Source: Pseudomonas nunensis (lineage in GTDB: Bacteria; Pseudomonadota; Gammaproteobacteria; Pseudomonadales; Pseudomonadaceae). Taken from it: a stretch of 64,000 nt of DNA. A program made the position numbers and the translations under genes. The notes beneath the pieces were generated by a model. It was not told the DNA's origin and did not search any database. It saw only the letters and a program-made list of their open reading frames with translations. Shown one piece after another: positions 45,659 through 54,016 of this stretch (position 1 is its first letter; each line of letters begins with the position of its first letter). The stretch is from the NCBI RefSeq assembly GCF_024296925.1, contig NZ_CP101125.1:4342501-4406500 (forward strand), written 5' to 3'.

Positions 45659-46324
45659 TCACCCCGCAGTCAGAATCTGCCCGGACGAGATAGGCCCAAA
45701 ACCGAGCTCCCGACCCTTCATGTACCGCATACCCCTGAACAGTTGCAGGCCATCGACCTCAACCAAATCCTCATGGGCATACATAAGAATCACCACGCTT
45801 GAGGGCGCCAACACATCACCCGCCTTCGTGTGCCCCCCCATCAGATTGAGCGCCCATTGAAAGCTGACGGTCGGCAGATCAGCGATTTCAATCTGACGCG
45901 CCGGGTCTTCCCATCGAAAGTACGCCCGCGCGGTTATTCGCAACGCTCCGTTTACGAAAGCAAATTCGGGCTTTCCATAACGCTGATCCATTTCGCCGCT
46001 TGACCAGACATCCAAGTAGTTTCTGTCCTTCGTGAAGACGGCAGAAAGCGCCTCGCTGCTATGAATGGGCCCCGGCGCCTCAGAGAAATAGTTATAGCTG
46101 TCGTGATAGGCCAATCCCAACAAATCGGGTCGAATAGCATTGATCGGGCTGTTCAGGTATCCCGGAATGTACACATTCGCCATCTGCACAAAGTGCGTGA
46201 AGTCCAGGGTCATGTCGAAGGTGACTGAATAGCCAATGGCTCGCTCTGCGCGATTTTCCTCCAACCGACCCGCAACAAACTTCAGCTCCATGCCCTGAAG
46301 TTTTCTGTATTCAACTGCTGCCAT
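45659..46324 (-). CDS. Orphan protein of unknown function between flhB and flhA
   Basis: The 221-residue protein (from ATG 46324; a GGGAG site is seven bases upstream) was not recognised. No signal peptide or membrane helix is visible. It is rich in aromatic residues (HDSYNYFSEAPGP, ARAYFRWEDPARQ, TVSFQWALNLMGG) and ends with a Gly-rich tail. GC is about 52% over 45961-46260, compared with about 68% in flhB at 46801-46920. Repeats of three families flank it. It looks like an inserted foreign gene in an otherwise conserved order; a motility role cannot be assumed. Confidence 0.7.
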   Translation of the reverse strand: MAAVEYRKLQGMELKFVAGRLEENRAERAIGYSVTFDMTLDFTHFVQMANVYIPGYLNSPINAIRPDLLGLAYHDSYNYFSEAPGPIHSSEALSAVFTKDRNYLDVWSSGEMDQRYGKPEFAFVNGALRITARAYFRWEDPARQIEIADLPTVSFQWALNLMGGHTKAGDVLAPSSVVILMYAHEDLVEVDGLQLFRGMRYMKGRELGFGPISSGQILTAG

Positions 46325-46345
46325 GATCAATCTCCCAGCCCTGAT

Positions 46346-46366
46346 GGATGTCGATTCATGACATCC
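46346..46366 (-). promoter_or_regulatory. Inverted repeat in the orphan gene leader
   Basis: GGATGTC, seven bases, GACATCC: perfect 7-base arms, 21 bases before the ATG of the orphan gene. It may be an operator or an RNA hairpin near the ribosome site. Confidence 0.4.
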
Positions 46367-46443
46367 CTCGAGAGGAGAGCCGTCTACTGTCAGAACTAAC
46401 AGGTGCGGGGGCTTTTCGGATAGACGGGAGGTTGTTGGAAGGT

Positions 46444-46543
46444 CAAAAGATCGCAGCCTCGTTGTACTCGACAGCTCCTACGGGGGACCGTAATTCATGG
46501 GGGTTGTGTAGGAGCTGTCGAGTGCAACGAGGCTGCGATCTTT
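46444..46543. repeat. Inverted repeat, family C, overlapping the flhB stop
   Basis: Arms AAAGATCGCAGCCTCGTTGT... and GTGTAGGAGCTGTCGAGTGC... pair with few mismatches. The right end reaches into the flhB stop codon (46542-46544). Confidence 0.88.
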
Positions 46544-47681
46544 AAGAATCGCGACGCAGATCCGGCGGGATCGGCAGGTCGTCCTTGAGCGGATCCGGGC
46601 GCTTGCCCTTGCCGGCGCGATGCTGGCGGATCTGGTAGACGTAGGCCAACACCTGGGCAACGGCCAGGTACAGGCCGCCAGGGATTTCCTGGTCGAGTTC
46701 GGTGGAGTAATAGATCGAACGCGCCAAGGCCGGCGATTCGAGCAGCAGCACTTCGTTGGCCACGGCGATTTCGCGGATCTTCAGGGCCAGGAAATCGCTG
46801 CCTTTGGCGAGCAACATCGGCGCCCCGCCCTTCTCCGGGTCGTACTTGAGCGCCACGGCGTAGTGAGTCGGGTTGGTGATGACCACGTCGGCATCCGGGA
46901 TCGCCGCCATCATCCGGCGCTGGGACATCTCGCGCTGCAGCTGACGAATTCGCTGTTTGACCTCCGGCCGCCCTTCCTGATCCTTGTGCTCGTCGCGCAC
47001 TTCCTGCTTGGTCATCAGCAGTTTCTTGTGGCTTTCCCACAACTGCACCGGCACATCGACCGCTGCGATGATGATCAACCCGCAGGCCATCCACAACGTG
47101 CTCCAACCCACCACTTGCAGGCTGTGAATGATCGCCAGTTCCAGCGGTTCGTGGGCGATGCGCTGCAAGTCATCGATGTCCGAGGACAACACCGCCAAGG
47201 CCACGAACAGCACAATGATGAACTTGGCAAATGCCTTGAGCAGTTCCACCAGGGCCTTGGTGGAAAACATCCGCTTGAGGCCGCTGAGCGGGTTCATGCG
47301 GCTGAACTTCGGCGCCAGGGAGCCGAACGCAAACAACCAGCCGCCCAGGGAAATTGGACCGATGATCGCCGCCAGCACCAGCGAGATCATGATCGGCTGA
47401 ATCGCCCACAAGCCGATTTGCCCCGAGTGCAGCAAGTAATTGGCCATGGACTTCTGGTCCATGATCACTTCTCGGGGCAGGGTGAAGTTGATGCGCATCA
47501 ACTCCATCATGTCCTGGGCCAGGGCCCCGCCGAAAATCAGCAGCGCAGCGGAACCGACCAGCATGATCGCCAGGGTGTTGAGTTCCTTGGAACGCGCAAC
47601 CTCGCCTTTGTCGCGGGATTCTTTCTTGCGCTTGTCCGTGGGGTCTTCTGTTTTGTCTTGACCGCTTTCGCTCTCAGCCAT
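46542..47681 (-). CDS. flhB: Flagellar export protein FlhB
   Basis: A 379-residue protein with four membrane helices (about residues 30-50, 85-110, 140-165 and 185-210) and a C-terminal cytoplasmic domain. The autocleavage site NPTH is in VVITNPTHYAVALKYD (about residue 270). It switches export from hook to filament proteins when FliK signals. Its stop (46542-46544) lies at the edge of the family C repeat. Last gene of fliL-flhB. Confidence 0.95.
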   Translation of the reverse strand: MAESESGQDKTEDPTDKRKKESRDKGEVARSKELNTLAIMLVGSAALLIFGGALAQDMMELMRINFTLPREVIMDQKSMANYLLHSGQIGLWAIQPIMISLVLAAIIGPISLGGWLFAFGSLAPKFSRMNPLSGLKRMFSTKALVELLKAFAKFIIVLFVALAVLSSDIDDLQRIAHEPLELAIIHSLQVVGWSTLWMACGLIIIAAVDVPVQLWESHKKLLMTKQEVRDEHKDQEGRPEVKQRIRQLQREMSQRRMMAAIPDADVVITNPTHYAVALKYDPEKGGAPMLLAKGSDFLALKIREIAVANEVLLLESPALARSIYYSTELDQEIPGGLYLAVAQVLAYVYQIRQHRAGKGKRPDPLKDDLPIPPDLRRDS

Positions 47682-47684
47682 GAC

Positions 47685-48467
47685 TCAGCGCGCCTGTGCC
47701 AGTTCGCGTAAAAACTGCAAGGCCTCGACGGCCATGGGTTGATACTGGTTGAGAATGTCGCCCAGGCTGACCCAGAGAATGAACATCCCGAGCACCAGGG
47801 TCAGTGGAAAACCGATGGAAAAGATGTTCAGTTGCGGCGCCGCCCGGGTCATCACGCCAAATGCGATGTTGACCACCAGCAACGCAGTGATCGCCGGCAG
47901 CACCAGCACCAGCGCCGCGCCAAGGACCCAGCCGAGCTTGCCGGCCAATTCCCAGAAATGATTGACCATGAAACCACTGCCGACCGGCAGCGTGGTGAAG
48001 CTTTCGGTGAGGACTTCGAAGACCACCAGGTGGCCGTTCATCCCGAGGAACATCAGCGTCACCAACATGGTGAAGAACTGCCCGATCACCGCCACCGACA
48101 CGCCGTTGGTAGGGTCGACCATGGACGCGAAGCCCATGCCCATCTGGATCGCGACAATCTGCCCCGCCACCACGAACGCCTGGAAAAACAGCTGCAAGGA
48201 GAAACCGAGCACCGCGCCGATGATGATCTGCTCGCCAATCAGCAGCAGCCCGCTGAGGTCCAGCGGGTTGACCGGCGGCATCGGCGGCAGCGCCGGCGTG
48301 ATGACCACCGTAATCGCCAGGGCCAGATACGCCCGCACGCGCCGGGGCACCAGGGTCGTGCCGAAAATCGGCATGACCATCAGCAATGTGCCGACGCGAA
48401 ACAGCGGCAACATGAACGTCGCCACCCAAGTGCTGATCTGGGTATCGGTCAGTTGCAGCAGCGACAT
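47685..48467 (-). CDS. fliR: Flagellar export gate protein FliR
   Basis: A 260-residue polytopic protein of the FliR/SctT family with about six membrane segments; FGTTLVPRRVRAYLALAIT is the conserved early loop. Together with FliP and FliQ it forms the helical export gate. It begins three bases after the fliQ stop and ends three bases before flhB. Confidence 0.95.
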   Translation of the reverse strand: MSLLQLTDTQISTWVATFMLPLFRVGTLLMVMPIFGTTLVPRRVRAYLALAITVVITPALPPMPPVNPLDLSGLLLIGEQIIIGAVLGFSLQLFFQAFVVAGQIVAIQMGMGFASMVDPTNGVSVAVIGQFFTMLVTLMFLGMNGHLVVFEVLTESFTTLPVGSGFMVNHFWELAGKLGWVLGAALVLVLPAITALLVVNIAFGVMTRAAPQLNIFSIGFPLTLVLGMFILWVSLGDILNQYQPMAVEALQFLRELAQAR

Positions 48468-48470
48468 GAC

Positions 48471-48740
48471 TTAGCCGATGACCATAGGAATACTGCCGTA
48501 CAACCGCTGGATGTATTCCATGAAGGTCTGCACCAGCCACGGGCCGGCGACGATCAGCGTCACCAGCATCACCAACAGGCGCGGCAGGAAGCTCAAGGTC
48601 TGTTCGTTGATCTGGGTCGCCGCCTGGAACATGGCGACCAACAGCCCCACCAGCAGGCTCGGAATCACCAGCACCGCGACCATCATCGTGGTCAACCACA
48701 GCGCATCCCGGAAGATGTCTACGGCGACTTCTGGCGTCAT
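48471..48740 (-). CDS. fliQ: Flagellar export gate protein FliQ
   Basis: An 89-residue protein with two membrane helices and the FliQ pattern [25 protein letters not shown]. Its ATG overlaps the fliP stop by four bases. Confidence 0.96.
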   Translation of the reverse strand: MTPEVAVDIFRDALWLTTMMVAVLVIPSLLVGLLVAMFQAATQINEQTLSFLPRLLVMLVTLIVAGPWLVQTFMEYIQRLYGSIPMVIG

Positions 48741-49495
48741 GGCGAAACACCTCCGAAACTGCTGGCCAATGTACCGATGATCAACGCCCAGCCATCCACC
48801 AGCACAAACAGCATGATCTTGAACGGCAGGGAAATGATCAGTGGCGAGAGCATCATCATGCCCATGGCCATCAGCACACTGGCCACGACCAGGTCGATGA
48901 TCAGGAACGGAATGAAGATCATGAAGCCGATCTGGAACGCGGTCTTAAGCTCCGAGGTCACGAACGCCGGCACGAGGATGGTCAGCGGCGCCTGATCCGG
49001 CGTGGCAATGTCCGTGCGCTTGGACAGGCGCATGAACAGCTCCAGATCGCTGGTGCGGGTCTGGGCGAGCATGAAGTCCTTGATCGGCACTTGCGCCTTG
49101 AGCACGGCGTCCTGGGCGGTCATTTTCTCCGCGAGGTACGGCTGCAAGGCATCGTTATTCACTCGGTCGAAAACCGGCGCCATGATGAACATGGTCAGGA
49201 ACAGCGCCATGCCGGTGAGGATCTGGTTCGACGGCGTCTGCTGCAAGCCCAGGGCCTGACGCAGGATCGAGAAGACGATGATGATCCGGGTGAAACTGGT
49301 CATCAGCATGACGAACGCTGGAATGAAGCTCAGCGCGGTCATGATCAGCAGGATTTGCAGGCTGACCGAATATTCCTGCGCACCCTGTGCGTTGGTGCCC
49401 AGGGTGATGGCCGGAATCGACAACGGATCGGCGGCAAATGCCAGCGGCGCCGCCAGCATCAGGGCCAGGGTCAAGACGATGCGGAGCGCACCCAT
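48737..49495 (-). CDS. fliP: Flagellar export gate protein FliP
   Basis: A 252-residue protein with a cleavable signal peptide (ending FAADP near residue 22) and the FliP/SctR stretches [28 protein letters not shown] and [23 protein letters not shown]. Start at 49495, sharing a base with the fliO stop. Confidence 0.96.
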   Translation of the reverse strand: MGALRIVLTLALMLAAPLAFAADPLSIPAITLGTNAQGAQEYSVSLQILLIMTALSFIPAFVMLMTSFTRIIIVFSILRQALGLQQTPSNQILTGMALFLTMFIMAPVFDRVNNDALQPYLAEKMTAQDAVLKAQVPIKDFMLAQTRTSDLELFMRLSKRTDIATPDQAPLTILVPAFVTSELKTAFQIGFMIFIPFLIIDLVVASVLMAMGMMMLSPLIISLPFKIMLFVLVDGWALIIGTLASSFGGVSP

Positions 49496-49941
49496 TACTT
49501 CTTATCCTTCTGATCCTTGCCCAACAGTTCCATCAGGCGCTGGGCAAATTCCGGGGTCGATTTTTCCGTCGCGCTCGGCACGTGCACCGGCTCTTTGAGC
49601 ACGTGCAATGCGGTGATGGTGCCAGGGCTCAGGCCGAGCAGAATCTGCTCGTTGCCGACCTGCACCAGCATCAACCGGTCACGCGGGCCCAAGGCGCGGG
49701 AACCGATGATATCGATCACCTGGCCCTTGCCGGCGGGCCCTGCTTGCTGCACCCGGCGCAGCAGCCAGGCGAGGAAGAAGATCAACCCCAACACCAGCAG
49801 CAGGCCGAAGACCAATTGCGTCAATTGCCCGGCCATGCCGCTGCTGGCTACCGGTGCGGCGGCTGCCGTCGCAGTGGCCACCGGCTCGGCAGCCAAAGCG
49901 CTGAACGGCAATGCCAGCACAAACCCCAGAACCTTGTTCAC
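49495..49941 (-). CDS. fliO: Flagellar assembly protein FliO
   Basis: A 148-residue protein with a signal peptide (residues 1-18), an Ala-rich region, one membrane helix (about 40-62) and a small C-terminal cytoplasmic domain ([28 protein letters not shown]). It stabilises FliP during gate assembly. Directly follows fliN. Confidence 0.92.
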   Translation of the reverse strand: MNKVLGFVLALPFSALAAEPVATATAAAAPVASSGMAGQLTQLVFGLLLVLGLIFFLAWLLRRVQQAGPAGKGQVIDIIGSRALGPRDRLMLVQVGNEQILLGLSPGTITALHVLKEPVHVPSATEKSTPEFAQRLMELLGKDQKDKK

Positions 49942-50400
49942 TTAGCGCAGCTTCTTGATACGTTCGCTTGGGCTGATCACGTCCGTCAGGCGGATGCCGA
50001 ACTTCTCGTTGACCACAACCACTTCGCCGTGAGCGATGAGGGTGCCGTTGACCAGCACGTCCAGCGGCTCACCGGCCAGGCGATCAAGCTCGATCACCGA
50101 ACCCTGGTTGAGTTGCAGCAGGTTACGGATGTTGATGTCGGTGCTGCCGACTTCCATGGAGATCGACACCGGGATGTCGAGGATCACATCCAGGTTCGGG
50201 CCGTCCAGGGTGACTTGCTCGTGGTTCTTCGGCACGCTGCCGAACTCTTCCATCTGCAGACGGTTGGAGGCCGAGCCACCAGTGTCGGCGGCCAACAGGG
50301 CATCGATATCGTCCTGGCCGGCATCACCGGTTTCTTCCAGTGCGGCAGCCCATTCATCAGCCAGTGCCTGGTCGTCCTGGGCGTTCATATCGTCGTTCAT
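49942..50400 (-). CDS. fliN: Flagellar switch protein FliN
   Basis: A 152-residue protein with an acidic N-terminal extension (about 65 residues) and a C-terminal SpoA domain (LDVILDIPVSISMEVGSTDINIRNLLQL, and LDVLVNGTLIAHGEVVVVNEKFGIRLTD). It forms the C-ring with FliG and FliM. A 64-base gap separates it from fliM. Confidence 0.95.
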   Translation of the reverse strand: MNDDMNAQDDQALADEWAAALEETGDAGQDDIDALLAADTGGSASNRLQMEEFGSVPKNHEQVTLDGPNLDVILDIPVSISMEVGSTDINIRNLLQLNQGSVIELDRLAGEPLDVLVNGTLIAHGEVVVVNEKFGIRLTDVISPSERIKKLR

Positions 50401-50464
50401 CGTGTGTCCTCGGTAACTCTTCGATCAGAAGCAGTCATGTGGCAAATAGGGATTGGAGCGCCGG

Positions 50465-51433
50465 TCAGCGGCGCTCGATCGGCTCGATCACCTGCAACGC
50501 GAGGTTGCCTTTGTGCGAGCCCATCTTGACCTTGAACGCAGGCACGCCGTTGGCGCGCATGATCATTTCGTCCGGCATCTCGACCGGGATGATGTCCCCC
50601 GGCTGCATGTGCAGGATGTCGCGCAAGCGCAACTGGCGACGGGCCACGGTAGCGCCAATCGGCACATCCACGTCCAGCACGTCCTGGCGCAGGGCGTTGA
50701 CCCAGCGCTCGTCCTGGTCATCGAGGTCCGACTGGAAGCCGGCATCGAGCATTTCGCGCACCGGCTCGATCATCGAGTACGGCATGGTCACGTGCAGGTC
50801 GCCGCCACCGCCATCGAGTTCGATGTGGAACGTGGACACCACAATCGCTTCGCTCGGGCCGACGATGTTGGCCATGGCCGGGTTCACTTCCGAGTTGATG
50901 TACTCGAAGTTGACTTCCATGATCGCCTGCCAGGCTTCTTTCAAATCGATGAAGGCCTGCTCCAGCACCATGCGCACCACACGCAGCTCGGTCGGGGTGA
51001 ATTCACGCCCTTCGATCTTCGCGTGACGGCCATCGCCGCCGAAGAAGTTGTCCACCAGTTTGAACACCAGTTTGGCGTCAAGGATGAACAACGCGGTGCC
51101 GCGCAACGGCTTGATCTTGACCAGATTGAGGCTGGTCGGCACGTACAGCGAGTGCACGTATTCGCCAAACTTCATCACCTGCACACCACCGACGGCAACG
51201 TCCGCCGAGCGGCGCAGCATGTTGAACATGCTGATGCGGGTGTAGCGGGCGAAACGCTCGTTGATCATTTCCAGGGTCGGCATGCGTCCGCGGACGATCC
51301 GATCCTGGCTGGTCAGGTCGTAACTTTTGACGCTGCCGGGTTCGGAAGCGGTATCGGTCTGTACCAGACCATCGTCGACGCCATGCAACAGCGCATCGAT
51401 CTCATCCTGGGACAGCAGGTCCTGCACGGCCAT
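50465..51433 (-). CDS. fliM: Flagellar switch protein FliM
   Basis: A 322-residue protein. The N-terminal CheY-P binding peptide is LSQDEIDALLHGV (residues 6-18); the CheC-like middle domain and C-terminal SpoA domain follow. Second gene of the fliL operon; starts nine bases after fliL. Confidence 0.96.
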   Translation of the reverse strand: MAVQDLLSQDEIDALLHGVDDGLVQTDTASEPGSVKSYDLTSQDRIVRGRMPTLEMINERFARYTRISMFNMLRRSADVAVGGVQVMKFGEYVHSLYVPTSLNLVKIKPLRGTALFILDAKLVFKLVDNFFGGDGRHAKIEGREFTPTELRVVRMVLEQAFIDLKEAWQAIMEVNFEYINSEVNPAMANIVGPSEAIVVSTFHIELDGGGGDLHVTMPYSMIEPVREMLDAGFQSDLDDQDERWVNALRQDVLDVDVPIGATVARRQLRLRDILHMQPGDIIPVEMPDEMIMRANGVPAFKVKMGSHKGNLALQVIEPIERR

Positions 51434-51442
51434 GTCGTGTTC

Positions 51443-51949
51443 CTACTGCAGTACGAAATTAGTGAAAAGCAACTGTTCGATCACCACTTTGCCGAGTTCT
51501 TTCTGCGCCACTTCCTGGACGCTGGCGGTGGCCTTCTGACGCAACATTTCCTGGCCGACCGGGGTCGCGAGGGTGGCGAAATCCTGGCCGGAGAACAGCA
51601 TGACGAGGTTATTGCGAATGACCGGCATGTGCACTTTCAGCGCCTCCAGATCCGCCTGGTTGCGACCCTGCATGGTGATACTCACCTGCATGTAGCGCTG
51701 GCGGCCGTTCTGGTTGTAGTTGGCGACGAAGGCTGGCGCCATCGGCTCGAAAACTGCGGGTTGCTTGCCGGCCGGTGCGGTTTCAGCCGCCACCGCAGGT
51801 TTGCTCTGGGCACTGTGCATGAAGTACCAGGTGGCCCCCACGGACAAACCGATCGCCAGCAGCACCGCCACTACGATCGCAATGATCAGCTTGAGTTTGC
51901 CTTTGGTTGCAGGGTCTTTAACCACTGCTGCTGCTTCGCTCTTCGCCAT
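51443..51949 (-). CDS. fliL: Flagellar basal-body protein FliL
   Basis: A 168-residue protein with a short cytoplasmic start, one membrane helix (about residues 20-42) and a periplasmic domain ending in a FliL-type helix (VIEQLLFTNFVLQ). It supports the stator-rotor contact. It starts the fliLMNOPQR-flhB unit; a sigma-54 promoter lies about 52 bases upstream. Confidence 0.94.
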   Translation of the reverse strand: MAKSEAAAVVKDPATKGKLKLIIAIVVAVLLAIGLSVGATWYFMHSAQSKPAVAAETAPAGKQPAVFEPMAPAFVANYNQNGRQRYMQVSITMQGRNQADLEALKVHMPVIRNNLVMLFSGQDFATLATPVGQEMLRQKATASVQEVAQKELGKVVIEQLLFTNFVLQ

Positions 51950-52000
51950 GCCAATAATCCGTCACTATTCAGGTTTTCACAGTTGCACGGCAAGGCAAGA

Positions 52001-52015
52001 GCAAGTGTTATGCCA
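52001..52015 (-). promoter_or_regulatory. Probable sigma-54 promoter of fliL
   Basis: On the minus strand TGGCATAACACTTGC: GG-N10-GC spacing, matching TGGCACG-N4-TTGC at nine of the eleven defined positions. It lies 51 bases before the fliL start. Confidence 0.75.
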
Positions 52016-52052
52016 GAAGTTGCGGGGAGAGCGTGGAGGCATCGGAGAAACA

Positions 52053-52144
52053 CTGTAGGAGCGAGGCTTGCCCGCGAAGAACGATGATGTGGTTTAACTG
52101 ATAAACCGCAGCGCCTTCTTCGCGGGCAAGCCTCGCTCCTACAG
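52053..52144. repeat. REP doublet, family B, between fliK and fliL
   Basis: CTGTAGGAGCGAGGCTTGCC and complement with a loop of about 36 bases. It lies between the fliK stop and the fliL promoter and may end the fliK transcript. Confidence 0.92.
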
Positions 52145-52148
52145 GGGG

Positions 52149-53534
52149 TCAGGCGTAGTAGTCGACGGCGCTGGAGCCGATGACGCTGGTGGTGCTGGCG
52201 GCGACTTCGGCAATGTTCGGCACAATCTCGTCATCCATGCCATCCACCCGACCGCCACTGGCGCTGGTGCGACCGCTCTGCCCCTGCTGTGCCTGTTGAT
52301 CCTGCCCCTGGCCCTGCCAGCCACGGGACTGGTCGGAGACGTTGACATCGACCTGGCCCATGCCCTGTTGCGCGAACATGTCACGCAGGCGATGCATTTG
52401 CCCGTCCAGCGCTTCGCGCACGCTCGGGTGAGCACTCATGAAGGTCACTTGGGTCTGCTGGTCCGGCACCATGCTCACCCGAATATCCAGGCGTCCCAAT
52501 TCAGCCGGTTGCAATTGAATGTCGGCGGCCTTGAGGTTGGTGCTGGACAGGTACATGACCCGGTTCACCACTTCCTCGGTCCAGCCACTCTGATGCATGG
52601 CAATCGGCTGGTTGACCGGCAGCGCATTGGCGGTTTTCGGCGTGGCGGCCTGGGTCAATGCCGCGAGACGGCTGGCGAAATCATCGACCCGGGTATCGCT
52701 GCTGGAAGACGTCAGGTCCTTGAGCCCTTCATTAAGCAAGCCACTGAAGGCCTTTTCGCCGCCCTGGCTGGTGCTGTCCTTGTCGCCTTTCACATCGAGC
52801 ATGGTCGCCATGCCGGCGGCGAAGTTCTGCGCCGAGGTCAGGTCGCCGTCAGCAGAGGCCTGGGCCGGTGTCGCTTTGGATTGAGACTGGCTGGAAGCGG
52901 AGACATGACCACTCTGCTCCATAGCCATGCGCAGGGCTGGCAGCGCATCGAGAGGATCGGCCTCCGGATCGAAATCCGTGTCGGTGGTCGCGGCAGCTTG
53001 CGCCGGAACGGCAGTCACAGGGGCAGCAACAGCCGGCAATCCGTCCTGCGGTTGTTCGGTCGTGACCACGGCAGGCGTCTGCGCCACTGGCGCGGGAGTT
53101 ACTGGCGCAGCCGCTTGCATCACGGCAGGATCCAGCGCCGGGTCAACCGGCGGAGTATCGACCGCGACCGGCGTATCGGTAGCATCGGTAGCATCGGTGT
53201 CACTGTCGCTGGCGCTCTTGTCATCCGTGGATGTCGGCGCCGGTTTATCGGCGGGCAAGGATTTGCCGCTATCGGCAACAGTCGGCTTCGAGGCGGCAGA
53301 CTTATCGTTGCTGACGTCCTTTTTTGCCGGGCTGTCCGGGGTTTTATCCTTGCCCGGTTTGACTGGCGTATCAGCCACCACGGAGGGCTTTTTTGGGGCC
53401 TGATTGGCGAAGACGTTGGCGAAGCTGGATGCTTTATCCCCAGGCTCAGCGGCCACTGCCGGCGTATTGGCGGTGGCGGTTTGAGGCTTGGCCTTGGCAG
53501 CGGCCTGAAGAAGCGAATTGGGGGTAACGGGCAT
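52149..53534 (-). CDS. fliK: Flagellar hook-length control protein FliK
   Basis: A 461-residue protein. The N-terminal two thirds are low-complexity (Ala, Asp, Pro, Thr, Lys); the C-terminal domain (about residues 315-410) is the conserved FliK switch domain, with VMYLSSTNLKAADIQLQPAELGRLDIRV. The end is Gln/Gly-rich. It measures hook length and flips FlhB. A separate sigma-54 promoter lies 51 bases upstream. Confidence 0.93.
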   Translation of the reverse strand: MPVTPNSLLQAAAKAKPQTATANTPAVAAEPGDKASSFANVFANQAPKKPSVVADTPVKPGKDKTPDSPAKKDVSNDKSAASKPTVADSGKSLPADKPAPTSTDDKSASDSDTDATDATDTPVAVDTPPVDPALDPAVMQAAAPVTPAPVAQTPAVVTTEQPQDGLPAVAAPVTAVPAQAAATTDTDFDPEADPLDALPALRMAMEQSGHVSASSQSQSKATPAQASADGDLTSAQNFAAGMATMLDVKGDKDSTSQGGEKAFSGLLNEGLKDLTSSSSDTRVDDFASRLAALTQAATPKTANALPVNQPIAMHQSGWTEEVVNRVMYLSSTNLKAADIQLQPAELGRLDIRVSMVPDQQTQVTFMSAHPSVREALDGQMHRLRDMFAQQGMGQVDVNVSDQSRGWQGQGQDQQAQQGQSGRTSASGGRVDGMDDEIVPNIAEVAASTTSVIGSSAVDYYA

Positions 53535-53584
53535 GACGCGGTCTCCGCTGCACTGGGATCGTATGTACAGTTGAGAGAGATAAC

Positions 53585-53600
53585 TGCAAAGGTCGAGCCA
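53585..53600 (-). promoter_or_regulatory. Probable sigma-54 promoter of fliK
   Basis: On the minus strand TGGCTCGACCTTTGCA: GG-N10-GC, one mismatch to TGGCACG-N4-TTGCA. It is 51 bases before fliK and downstream of hptB, so fliK has its own promoter. Confidence 0.78.
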
Positions 53601-53617
53601 GGCCAGCCAAATAAAGT

Positions 53618-53986
53618 CTAAAAACGCCGGACGGTCGCATTGTCGGCCAGTGAGCGTTGACGCTCGGCTTCATAAAGCGGGCGAACGATGGCGAATTCGC
53701 CGTCGATTTCCCCGACCAGTTGTTCGATGCCGGCGAGGCTTTTTTGCCTGGCGCGTTGCTCCAGCTCATTGCACAGCTCGGCCAGGCGAATGGCGCCCAT
53801 GTTGCTGCTGCTGCCTTTGAAGCTATGGGCAGCGTTCATCAGTTGCGCAGCATCTTCAGCTTGTCGCAGGACGCGCAAGCGCTCTTCGGAGTCGGCGATG
53901 AAGGTATCCAGCAAGGTCGGATACTCGTCCTCCATCACTTCCTGCAACGCGCTCAGTACGTCGCGATCCAGATGTGTGTCAGCCAC
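53618..53986 (-). CDS. hptB: HPt-domain phosphotransfer protein HptB
   Basis: A 122-residue HPt protein with phospho-His54 in NAAHSFKGSSSNMGA. In P. aeruginosa HptB receives phosphate from several hybrid kinases and passes it to HsbR, linking them to swarming, biofilm and RsmY regulation. It follows hsbR by 30 bases, as in that species. Confidence 0.88.
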   Translation of the reverse strand: MADTHLDRDVLSALQEVMEDEYPTLLDTFIADSEERLRVLRQAEDAAQLMNAAHSFKGSSSNMGAIRLAELCNELEQRARQKSLAGIEQLVGEIDGEFAIVRPLYEAERQRSLADNATVRRF

Positions 53987-54016
53987 TTGTTCACTCCTTG
54001 ATCAAGAATTCGCGGA

